A DNA stretch of 64,000 nt. Source: Chondrus crispus (taxonomy: Eukaryota > Rhodophyta > Florideophyceae > Gigartinales > Gigartinaceae). Shown here in pieces: positions 30,241 to 40,412 of the stretch (positions are counted from its first letter, which is position 1; each line of letters begins with the position of its first letter). The stretch covers positions 124,001-188,000 of the forward strand of contig NW_005179373.1 of the NCBI RefSeq assembly GCF_000350225.1, given 5' to 3'. The translations under genes and the position numbers were made by a program. The notes under the pieces were generated by a model. It had not been told where the DNA came from, did no database searches, and saw nothing but the letters and a program-made list of their open reading frames with translations.

Positions 30241-33200
30241 ATGAACAGTTCAAGCTCGGCAGTTACACAGAACAACAGAACATATGAGTGCCCAGTTTGT
30301 GAGAAAGAATATTCAAACAAGGTTGTGTTTGGTAATCACATCAACAGAGCACATAACGGATCTATCGTTCAACATGACGATAACTGGCCACCACCGTCGC
30401 TACTTGGCACTGTTATCCCAGTTGATAAACCGTTGGGCTTATCGACATCTGCTCCCGCAAATCTTAACCCCGCATTTGTCAGTTGCGCGGTCATCGACGA
30501 ACGCAGTGGCGATAAATCACCGCCACAGGCGAACGATGCCGACTATGATTGCTCCTCTCTCGATATTGCGATATTCGCTGACGGAAAACAGTATCTGCAT
30601 GCTACTAATGACTTCCATGAAGAAGATAACGCGGAGCAAGGGAGACCGTGGAGTGGAAATTCAGAACGTGGTGAAGTGGCCTGCGGGGTTTACAACTACT
30701 ACGCCTCGTTCAGAGACGCATCCGAGAAGTTATATCCAAGCGTACCCCCATCCTTCCGTTCTTTGAAAGACCTCGATCCAGCAGTAAAGGCTGTACTGGA
30801 GTATTGCACAGCTGCCCACCTGACCCTGAGTGAATCGCGGTGTTTGTTTAATCTCCTGGCATTTCTAGAATCAAGTTACCCAAACGCCCAGAGGAAACTC
30901 TCCATTCAGTTCGACAACGCGGATCGGTTTTCAACCTACCTTGACAAAGCAAAGAAGCACATAGTCGCACTTGAGGGCTGGAGGACGTCCGTCATACATT
31001 CTGACCACGGTATCAACAAGACGGGCGTATTTCGACCAGTTTTCGACTTATTGATATAGGAGATTAAAGAAGCAGGGGGAATTGATTCAGTTTTGCCATT
31101 TGAGGAAGACTGTACGACAGGTGTGAGGCGGTTCTCAGCACCATGGAATTCGAAAGCAATGGAGGACTACACCAAAGAAGTAAGCAGTGATTCAAGAATT
31201 CTTATGATAGATATCTACAGCGACGGCACTACGTTAAGTAGCTCAGGCACGCAAAGTGCCAACAACATGAGGGTGAGATTCGCTAATTTGACGTACAGAC
31301 GTCTGGCACGAGGTTGGAATTGTCCCGACTCCGAAGTTTGGCAACATAGAGAAGCGGCCGTCTGATGACGCTGTAAAAAAGGAAAAAGTTCAGCTGTGGC
31401 ATCGCTTCACGTTTCTGGTATTGAGGGAAGCACTGTTGAGGTCTCATGCCGGTACTACTGTTGATGGTGTCAAGGTTTTCCCCCGATTGGGTATGAACGT
31501 CGCCGACCAAGTGCAGGAGAGGCCGACGTGTGGTCTGAAAGGACATGACAGCTTTTGTGATTGTACGCACTGCACAATGCCTTCCCGATTGAAAAAGCGA
31601 AAGCGAGCTTTCCAAGCACCACTAGACGAATCTAGAACAGAAAGTGAACAACAATCTGCAACATCCTTTCTATCTTATAATGAAAGTGAGACTTTCATAC
31701 GTGAATCTGAGAGCGCAGCCACATGTGAAAATATCTGGACAACCCAGACTGCTCCCACGTCCTATCCGGGACGAGATGTCTACAGAACTGTGACAAACCA
31801 GCTATTGCTTGCCAAAAACCGTTCAATACAGAGAGACGTATCGTCTGTTCCACTCCTGAAAGAGGCAACAGAGTATCTTTGCAATGTGAGCGCACTTGCC
31901 TTTCCACCCGTTCTTGCCGCTTTTGCGGGGGCTGGGTCGAATCCATTCCGGTTGTACGCTTCCGTCGCATTCGATAAGCTCCATGTGATAGAGCACGGGA
32001 TACTAAGACAGGTCACGGACGACGCATTCAACGTATTTGACTCGGCACCGCAATACAACGGCATGACAAAGGGAAAAATTGTCTCCATTGCCCATCAAAG
32101 AGTACAGGACCTACCGAGATCATGCCAGCTACCGAGGATTGAGCCTTTTAGAAAGCGAGCGAATGAAAGACATGCGGGTGTTACCGGAAAAATACGGCGT
32201 GAGATGGCTCCCTTTCTGTGGTATTCTGTGATGGGTATTCCGCAAAGTATTAATCCGGATGACGACCCTTTCGTGCAGTTGCTTCTCATGATAGACTTTT
32301 TGCAACGCAAACTTCTTGGTACTAACCAGAAGCCTGAAGTTGCCAGCAAGACGAGGGAAGATATCAGTGACATAGCAAGGCTGGGATATGAAGTTGGAAA
32401 AAAGGCAGCGACTGTACGGAATTGTGCAGTAAACACAAAGTTACACAGAATAATGAGGCACATATCAGACCACAACCTGGATTTCGGATGTTTTAGGAAA
32501 GGGGCCACTGACGGCAATGAGACACTTCACAAAGCAACAAAGTTAGCGTATCGCTCGACAAACAAGCAGCTGTCTAAAATTGCCCCCCAACTGCTGAGCG
32601 CTAGAGCCATCATTGAAACCAAAAAACATGATGCCCACAGTTTGCAATCCAGATCGCAGCTCCTGCTGACTCGTAGACCAGTAGTATTGTCGAACAAAAA
32701 TATGCCAGAGCCATGCACTGCACAAGAGGCGGCTGAGTCTGTGGTTCCAGAAGGGCATGTAGATCGTTTGGTGTTATTAATGGAGCAGGACATAGAGGAC
32801 ACGGACTCATCAGGAGATGCTGAGAAGGCGATTACAAGATCGTTGCAGCCATCTACAAACCTTGCTATATGGCGTGTAGCTAAATCAATCAGATTTCTCG
32901 CAACTGTGCCTTGGTGTCTGGAACAAAGTTTTTCGCAGACGATCTACGCTGGATAAAATGTATTTGGTTACGCCCGACAAGATGCAATTCAGTATATGAA
33001 AGATGGCCAGATCCATTTTGGAGTCGTTCAAGCGATTTTTTCTCATGCTGCTACTGCCAAAAGCAGAATAGCTTTAGTCAGGAGGCTGGAAGCAACTACA
33101 CCCGACAATGGCAATGTAAAAGTTGTGCTAGAGTTTGGCAATGAAAGGCTTAAATACGTGCAATACAAGGGAGATGTGAAGCTGGACTGTGTCTTGCCAT

Positions 33201-33376
33201 CGTCCCTAGTTCGACCGGCATTGTTAATACCAGACCCTTGGGCAGTGTCAAAGCTATATGGGCTGCAAAGAAGGATGAATGATCTACCTGATACGCCTAC
33301 GACGCGTAAGAACATGAGGTTTTTTGAAGTGGCGGGTTTTAAATACACATCCTTACCGGAACAGGTTTGTGTTTGA
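30241..33376 (+). pseudogene. CMC/Plavaka-like transposase, broken
   Basis: ATG 30241 opens a frame with a C2H2 finger (YECPVCEKEYSNKVVFGNHI, then NRAH). It continues past TAG at 31057-31059 into ILMIDIYSDGTTLSSSGTQS, the first catalytic-type block of CMC (CACTA/Plavaka) transposases. Near 31300 the frame shifts to one that runs to 32956 and contains CGLKGHDSFCDCTHC, ASVAFDKLHVIEHGILRQ and NETLHKATKLAYRSTNK, all in family order. TAA at 32954-32956 interrupts, and the same frame resumes to 33376. At least one frameshift and two stops make the copy inactive. Terminal repeats were not found. The assignment to CMC rests on these motifs. Confidence 0.65.
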
Positions 33377-34280
33377 GAACTTAAAGCGTCCTGAGTAACA
33401 ACTACGTCGTTCAAGAGCGAGAATACACGTTCCCGTGCAGCGAGTACTGACATTAGGTGTACGCTTTAGTGTGCAAAAGATGAGATCTGTCACAAAATAC
33501 AACCTCAATGCACTTCGAGGAGATTGGTGGTGGGTTTAACACAGCGGTGTTACATGGCTTGGCGATGGCACGTAGCCGGTGTGTAGCGCAACGTATGGTC
33601 CGGTCGGGATGAGGATGGGTGTCATGACTTGTGTGTGAGTACGCGATCGACCGATCGCTGAGCGTCTTTTCGAATGTCGTATCGCCAGCGGGTAGTCGGT
33701 GGTGAGACGAAATACCCTTGGCAGGAAAGCGGGGTGTCACCACGATGCGCATCAAGACCGTAACGGGGTATCAGGGGCTGATATATCGCGCAACGTCACA
33801 AAGGTGTTCGATCGCAATTTATGCGAACAGGTTACCGACGGGCATGATTGTCCCCCACTTTGCATGAAGCAACAGCTCGTGTTGATATGTCCGATCGTAC
33901 GCGGAGCGAGTAACAGGCCTTCAGTCGGGTGCGTCGTGCTTGTGCAGGGAGCAGGGTGGTGTCGGTTGGAAATCCAATTGAGGTCGTGGTCAAAATTTCC
34001 GGTTACGTTGACAAGTTGTCACCATTGTTTTTAGCGCGTAACAATACAGGTGCAGGTTAAAATACAATTGTCGCAGATTGCAAGTCCTCTGCGTTTCGAT
34101 CTAATGAAGACTTTCGCTTCAGACAAACGAGCCATGGTAGTCCCGCGGCTTCGCATATTTCTGACGCGATTTACACCTTTAGTTTTTTGTGCTCCAGTCA
34201 AGCCGCACTGAACCGTTCTGCAACTCTCTGGGTGCTGTTCCGTTATCCATGTCAACGGATAGCGTGATATTGGGCAACTG
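33377..34280. other. No gene seen
   Basis: Spacer between the broken transposase and the next gene. It contains CGATCGACCGATCG near 33646 and short frames only. Confidence 0.5.
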
Positions 34281-35930
34281 ATGGCCTCCCAATTATATCG
34301 TAATAGAAGCGAAGGGGGCCCGTCGACGCCTGGGGCAGCAGGTGCAGTCAGAAAAAGAGCCGCGCGCCCCCCTCGAAAGCCTACTGCCACTGACCAACTC
34401 GTGTCTGTTCTTGGATCTCTGATAGATTTGTCAAAGGAGCAACTGGTTGAGCTTCGTGATATGAAAGCTTCCAATCAAGGATTGAGAAGAGAAGTCGCCG
34501 AGATGAGAAATGAATGGAAACTCAGAAACGAGGCCGATCGGGATGACGTGGAGCGACAACTACACAAAGAGCAAGAGCGCGGGGATAAGCAGCATGTCGA
34601 GCAAATGGATGTCTTGAATCAAATCCAGACGAACTTGCGATCAGTAGGCAGAGATCACCGGGATTCAACTGCACGGGATGCGGAAAAAGAGATTTTAGAG
34701 GTAAACTCCCAATTCCCATACCGCCATATTGATGTATGTGTATCCAGAAACATGCTGCGTACTCTAACGTTTTTCATATGAACTGGTGTATTGAGACTGT
34801 GTAGCAGGTCAAAGCAGCTTCGGTAAGTTATTGGTTACTCGCTTCGGAACGATTAAGTGTTACAAATCAACCATACTGACCGCGGACACATCACCATCTA
34901 TAGAACTACATTAAGCTGCACGTATCGCTGCAAATTCTTGTTTCGTCACAGGGGGCTGAGCTGTTTGACGCACCATTGGCAACCTCAATCAAGCTGACGA
35001 AGGTTGTTATTAGGGCAGCCAGATTTGCGATGCAGTCAGACAAGCCAATTCTGGATGTCAAAAAGTTTCTATCGAGAAAAATCGTGGATAACAGCAAGTC
35101 TAAAACGGTCCTTTCAGTAATTTTGCAGGCACACAGCCGCGCTATTGAAGCAATCCGTAGCCATTTCGTATGTTCTGCTCAATCTTACATTCAGCGACTT
35201 TGCATTACTCCTGCAACAACGGCACATCATTATACTAACATTGAGTTCCATAATATTTTAGGTCAAGGCATTCCTGCATGCTCTTCCTTCCCACAGCCCT
35301 TTAAATCCGATACAGGATGGTCACGGCCGCACAGATCACGAAGAGGAAATGGAAATTGATCACGAAGACGATGAAAATGACTGTGAGGATGCCGAACGAA
35401 ACAGGGAGTTTAATGCGGCGAAAGTCGCAGCCCTCAGACTTCATGAATCTGGAGAATATAAATTGCTATCTAAGTACGACACTTGCTGGGAGAAGGCCTG
35501 TTTCAAGGCGCAAAGGGAGGCCCGATCGTACGCAGCTAACTACCGCGACAATTTATTGAGGTTCTGTGATTGTGGGACCTTGCCCGAAATTCCCAAGGCT
35601 CAGAGAGATACTCGTAAGATGATTAGCGTTTTTTCCTTAGCATTACCGAGGATGAAAGTTGGGAACGGCATCTAAATGATGGCATCTGGGGATCGATCGG
35701 GTTTGCGTCTGTCTCACGCGCCACAGTGGGCGAAGGAGGTCACGTGGCTGAATCGGAAACTAAAGCGCATGAATTCAGTGTCAAGCAATGATCGTGGGGA
35801 GCTGGATCTCGAGGACGAAGCAAACGTGGAGGGAATGAATGGAGATATTGAGACAGGAATCCAGTTTGGGAATCTGTTGGTGGCTCACTTGTTAACGGAA
35901 GAGGAGGAGGACAAGCTGGATGACTTCTGA
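34281..35930 (+). CDS. Spliced coiled-coil gene of unknown function
   Basis: Three exons can be joined in phase 0. Exon 1 is 34281-34700 (ATG; coiled coil, e.g. SLIDLSKEQLVELRDMKASN). Intron 1 runs 34701-34951 (GTAAAC...CACAG). Exon 2 is 34952-35167 (LTKVVIRAARFAMQSDK). Intron 2 runs 35168-35261 (GTATGT...TTTTAG), with a perfect TACTAAC branch point at 35233-35239. Exon 3 starts at 35262 and leads into an acidic stretch (EEEMEIDHEDDENDCED). The frame stops with TAA at 35673-35675 but is open again directly afterwards to 35930 with acidic, folded-looking sequence, so either a further intron or a mutation lies near 35560-35675. It stands just downstream of the CMC-like transposase in the same orientation and could be an accessory gene of that element. 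Confidence 0.55.
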
Positions 35931-36115
35931 TTTTGTTTTTGGAAGTGGGGAATGTCAAGGATACCCCTATCCCTGCAATAGAAGTATGACACATGCTTGC
36001 GCGAATAATAATAAAACTTTGCTGTGGTTGCTTTCCTGGATTAGTTCAGTTGCATGTGGTGAAAGCAGAGAAGAAACGGTTCTCTGAAAAAATGCCTCGG
36101 CATCGTCGGCGTCAA

Positions 36116-36526
36116 CTACGGAAACGGACCAACAGTGTCCTCAGTGTGCTCCACAGAATATTTGCGTGCTATTTTCCGCGATACGTCTTGCATACAATCC
36201 AAAAGAGTACTTGCGGTCCATGCCGCGCGACGAGTGTAGAGGGGTACCTGACCGCTACAATTACTCTCCAAAAAATCAAACGCAATTTTTTCGAGAGATG
36301 CCTCAGTCACGTCCCCGGAAAGGACAGTGCACATCATCATGATCAACCAGTCAGAACGCAAGAATGCAGGTGTGGGCTCCGACACTGAAGGCTTGAAATA
36401 GACGGGGCCGGATCGAAAAGGCGGGGGTAGAATAATAGATAAAAGGGGAGGGATTGGGGGAAGTACAACCGAGAAAGTCCGCATCCATAAGAGGCTCAAA
36501 AAAAGGGGCAAAGCGCCGTGCAACAC
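36116..36526 (-). other. Exon-like open frame, unidentified
   Basis: A minus frame of 136 codons contains mixed, protein-like sequence (DWLIMMMCTVLSGDVTEASL; YTRRAAWTASTLLDCMQD). It has no recognised family and no clear gene structure. It could be part of a gene fragment. Confidence 0.25.
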
Positions 36527-36762
36527 AATCCAGCGCTGAATCGAAAACTATCCAGCGGGTAAATCAGGTCGACTGGGCGGTGTGCCTTTTGGATCCAGCG
36601 GCCAAAATAGGGTCGTGAAGAAGATTTTTGACATGTCCTGCTGGGCCATATTCGCAGGTGTAGTACAGTAGCCAAGCACCGGTGCCCTTGTGCGCTACGC
36701 CCGATTTCAAAGGCTTTCCGGAGTGACTTGTCGTGACTCAGAGTGACTCATATTTCCGACTA

Positions 36763-39178
36763 AAGGGGAGTGCCCCAATTATTGAACAGTGCCCTAATGT
36801 TCGAAACACACATATTATTTGAAAAAAGTGTCATTTTCCGGGCCCGGGCCAGCAGAAGACCTCTCTCCTCACCCTATTATGCCTCAATGCGGTAAACGAC
36901 ATGGATCAATTTAAAAACAAATGTGCTCATTGGCTTCAGCGGTGTCTGGTACCCTATTGTCAAGAACGTCACAGAAAGGGCGGGCAAATTCGATCTGATA
37001 TTCGAATTCATGTCTCGAAGACACGAAGTTACCGCTCTTTTCCGCACCGAGCTTAAGTTCATGATCCATATGCTTTTATGCATGAAGTCCTTTGCGCCTG
37101 CTAACGGCGCATTCCCACGTCGGCGCATTCCCACGTTTCGAGACTCCGCACCCTCTCTCCTGCCATGAAGGGCGCCACAGCTGCACGTCGCAATCAACGG
37201 AACATTGAACATGCACTGTCTGCGGTCCGGGCTGGCTCAACGTACCGCTATGCAGCTGCGAAACACCGTATACCCATGACTACACTTTATTATCGAGCAA
37301 TGCAAGACGGGCCGCTTCTCACTCGCACCAAAATCGGCCCAGGACGACGCCCGGCATTGACTGAGTTCGAAGAACAACTTGTTGTAGAAATGATATGTCG
37401 GTACGCAGAACAAGGACTACCGCTCCGATGCCAGCATGTTCAGGAAGCTTTTCGTCAACTCATCAGTCGCATGCCCTCCTCTCGAAAAATGCTGCTATCT
37501 TTTGTCAATGCACGTCCTGGCCCGAAATTTTTGCGCCTTTTTATCAAGCGTCATGGTGATAAACTGAAATTGGGGCTTCCATTACGTCAAGAAGCAGTTC
37601 GGTATGCAGCGTGTAACGCAATGACTTTGACAACTCATTTCGCAACGTTAGAGAAAATTATCAAGGACAACAACATTCATGGGAGGTGCATATGGAACCT
37701 CGACGAAACTGGGGCAATTCCGGCAAAAGATTGCAAGGGTGTTTCTGATGCTAATTTTTATTTGACTCGTGCAGGGACAAGGGATGCAAAAGTTGGGCAT
37801 TTTATGAATGTCAATCGTGTCACGATGATGCCCGCAATATGTGCAAATGGAGATGCCATGAAGCCCTTGTTGGTATTCAAGGGAAGTCCCTTACCTTTTC
37901 GTCAGGTTGTGCGAGATGGGATTACTACGACTGATAGCGTAGCAGACTTCTTACCATCCGAATCCTTCCTGGCGTGTCGTCAAGAAAATGGGGGAGTCAA
38001 TAATGAGATATTCTACAACTGGGCCATTCACCTTGTGAAACATGTCCACCGGCACACGCCAAACGGTCATAAGACACTGCTAATCCTTGACGGGTATCGT
38101 TCCCATTTGTCGATTAAGGTCATCAATTATTTACATCATAACAACGTAATCGTTTACGCACTACCAGCGCATACCAGTGGAAAGACACAGCCACTAGATG
38201 TCGTTCTGTTCTCGCCTTTCAAAAAGTATCTTAGGGATTCAATGGATTTGGTGGTGTCGCGGGACAGCATAGACAAATTTGACGTATTCGACTTTTGCGG
38301 CATGCTGCGAGATGCCTACGAAAAATCGTTCAGCAGGAAAAACATCATCACCTCTTTCCGTAAGTCAGGGATGTGGCCAATGAATCCGAGGCAGCTTCTG
38401 TCTGCTCCCAGGCCAGCAGGGCGTGATAATTTGGAAGAGGTAATGGACGTGGACCGGATGTGTCGGCAAATGGAGGCAAAGCGGATGGAGATAAGGGACA
38501 CTGTCATAGGGGCCAACGCCAAGATTTTACATTCTGGCTATCTATACACTACAGAGGGCCTCGTTCTGACGTCTGCCAATGCTTTGGCACTGGCGCAAGA
38601 AAAGTGGGCTCGTGTCGCTTTGAAGAAAGTAATTTCTGAAGAGAGAGCAAATCCCGTAGCCATGGATCGTGCCCGGCGGAGTGCTAAGAGCAAGAAGGAA
38701 TTTGACCGTTGCCGCAGTGCGGCGTGGCAGCGAAGGGCTCGCTTGGCAGGATTATCTGTAAAAGCGTTCAATGCGAACGTTCGTTCAATTGAAGAGAGAC
38801 GTGCAGTTGCGCGCAGGCGTACTTTGAACAAGAAGGCAATTGGGATTCGGAGGCAGTTTGAGCCGTTTCTCGATTTGCAGCGGCCTTAAACTGGTGACGT
38901 GGCAGTCGATTTTCATACATACAGTGTCTGTTTTTGATATAAACTTTTTTGTTTGTTCGATCTTTGGGGCAAATTTGACATGTAGAAAACCTGTGATTGC
39001 CTGCGCGTCCGTGACAACTTTGTAGCTTTCTGTGTCATCGACTGCATTGCGGTGCAACGTTGTGGTGAAAAACACACCACACGGAGTCCGTAGAAAAAAA
39101 GATCGTCAAACCGAGCTCAGGAGGGTCTTTTTTAATTAATTAAGTTCGTTTTGTTCAATAATTGGGGCACCCCCCCTT
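36763..39178 (+). mobile_element. Complete pogo-like DNA transposon with TIRs and TA flanks
   Basis: The left end AAGGGGAGTGCCCCAATTAT, continuing TGAAC (36763-36787), is the reverse complement of the right end GTTCAATAATTGGGGCACCC...TT (39153-39178), with one mismatch and one extra base. TA flanks both ends (36761-36762 and 39179-39180), the target-site duplication of the Tc1/mariner-pogo group. The element is 2.4 kb and carries one uninterrupted transposase gene on the plus strand. Intact ends plus an open reading frame make this the only element in the window that looks recently active. Confidence 0.9.
37165..38889 (+). CDS. Pogo-like DDE transposase, intact
   Basis: 574 codons from ATG 37165. 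A pipsqueak/CENP-B-type helix-turn-helix lies at residues 12-48 (STYRYAAAKHRIPMTTLYYR). A second DNA-binding segment (about 60-135) carries the RRPALTEFEEQLVVEM motif. The DDE_1 catalytic domain has NLDETG (D180), LLILDGYRSH (D309) and TQPLDVVLFSPF (D345), so all three acidic residues are present with the DD35-type spacing. FRKSGMWPMNP and a strongly basic tail follow. The enzyme excises and inserts DNA at TA dinucleotides; its own terminal repeats lie at 36763 and 39178. Broken relatives occur at 4.2-5.9 and 6.9-9.1 kb. No intron is needed. Confidence 0.92.
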   Translation: MKGATAARRNQRNIEHALSAVRAGSTYRYAAAKHRIPMTTLYYRAMQDGPLLTRTKIGPGRRPALTEFEEQLVVEMICRYAEQGLPLRCQHVQEAFRQLISRMPSSRKMLLSFVNARPGPKFLRLFIKRHGDKLKLGLPLRQEAVRYAACNAMTLTTHFATLEKIIKDNNIHGRCIWNLDETGAIPAKDCKGVSDANFYLTRAGTRDAKVGHFMNVNRVTMMPAICANGDAMKPLLVFKGSPLPFRQVVRDGITTTDSVADFLPSESFLACRQENGGVNNEIFYNWAIHLVKHVHRHTPNGHKTLLILDGYRSHLSIKVINYLHHNNVIVYALPAHTSGKTQPLDVVLFSPFKKYLRDSMDLVVSRDSIDKFDVFDFCGMLRDAYEKSFSRKNIITSFRKSGMWPMNPRQLLSAPRPAGRDNLEEVMDVDRMCRQMEAKRMEIRDTVIGANAKILHSGYLYTTEGLVLTSANALALAQEKWARVALKKVISEERANPVAMDRARRSAKSKKEFDRCRSAAWQRRARLAGLSVKAFNANVRSIEERRAVARRRTLNKKAIGIRRQFEPFLDLQRP

Positions 39179-39477
39179 TAACTGGGATAGAATGTGAAGG
39201 CCATCCTAGCAGCAGGTATTGCTACCTGCTGCCAGGACAACCTTTCAAATCTTCGGCCGCGCTGCTTTTTGCCTTTCCCAGACATTGAACCATCTGCTAG
39301 CAGCTTCCATACCCGACATAAAACTAGCTCTAGCAGCTGTCTTCATGTCTTGGAAACGCAAACAGCCAACAGCAACGCCGCAGCCGTTCGTATGTAGGCT
39401 GGGCTCAACGAATAAATGTAATCTTAACGCATGTAGATGATGGAATATATTCTGTAGCCAACATGCCCGCACACTTC

Positions 39478-40400
39478 TGTAGCATAAACACCCCCGCGGG
39501 GAGGGGTGTATGCGTCCAGTCCTATAGACCTCGGATCGCCGAGAACTGGATGAAGCACCCCGCACACACGGGACCGGGCGCGGGCCTTGGTAGCAGTGTG
39601 GTAGAGCGCGGTCGGGTCGGACGCGCGCACGCGCGAGCGGATCTACGCCTCGACGCCCCGGTGCGGTACTGGTAGACGATCCAGTACCGACGGGCGGAGG
39701 CGGATCCGGGCTCGCTCGCATGCTGGCGCGTCCTTGCCCGCGCGGTCCCTTGCCTAGAACGGACTAGAGTAGGCCCGTCGTTCTAGTAGAGTAAGCGGCA
39801 GAGCTGACCTAGACGGAGAGTCGTGGACAAGCTCGTGCTTGTCCTTTTCCTCCGTCGTCGGTCGCTCGCGTACTTAATGTACAAAGTATTCTATCATAAC
39901 AGTACAGTACCGATGTACTGTAGGGGGCTACTGTACTGCGGGTCAGCCTGCACTGTAGCGCTGTCAGGCATCGGGCTGACAGTGCACGTGCGTGTCGCGC
40001 ACACGTGTGGGTCCGTACTGTAGAGCTCCGGCTCTACAGTGCGGGATCCAATCTAGATCTAAATCTAGTTTGCCGTTATACCACACGGCCTCCCCGTCAA
40101 GCGTGACCGTCCGCGGGGACGTGTGTTTAAAGGGAGCCTCGTGTGTCTCTGTCCGTCGTCCACCCCTCGCGATATTTCCAATTATAACTTCCTGTCTTCG
40201 CGCCTGATTTCTTCTGCCCCTGTCGCGGAGTATCCGGACCCCTACTCGTCGTGCTCTTCCGTGCTGCCGTGCGCTTCCGCCTTTCGGCTTCCTTGTCTGC
40301 CCTAGCGCGGGCTTCCGTGCCGTATCGCCCGCTCCGCCCTTCTCTCCGTGGCGTGTGTTGCTCGCTCCAACCATCATCTCCTACGTGCTCTCGCGACTGA
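39478..40400 (-). repeat. 3' LTR of the chromovirus (inner edge approximate)
   Basis: The outer edge is at 39478 (TGTAGCATAAACACC). The first 138 bases recur at 51682-51818, and most of the following 600 bases recur in diverged form at 2447-1500. Hairpins are frequent: 39488-39509, 39905-39920 (CAGTAC/GTACTG), 39961-39982 (CTGTCAG/CTGACAG) and 40017-40040 (ACTGTAGAGC/GCTCTACAGT). The inner edge must lie before the ORF start at 40413 but was not located. Confidence 0.7.
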
Positions 40401-40412
40401 CACCGTTTTCAC

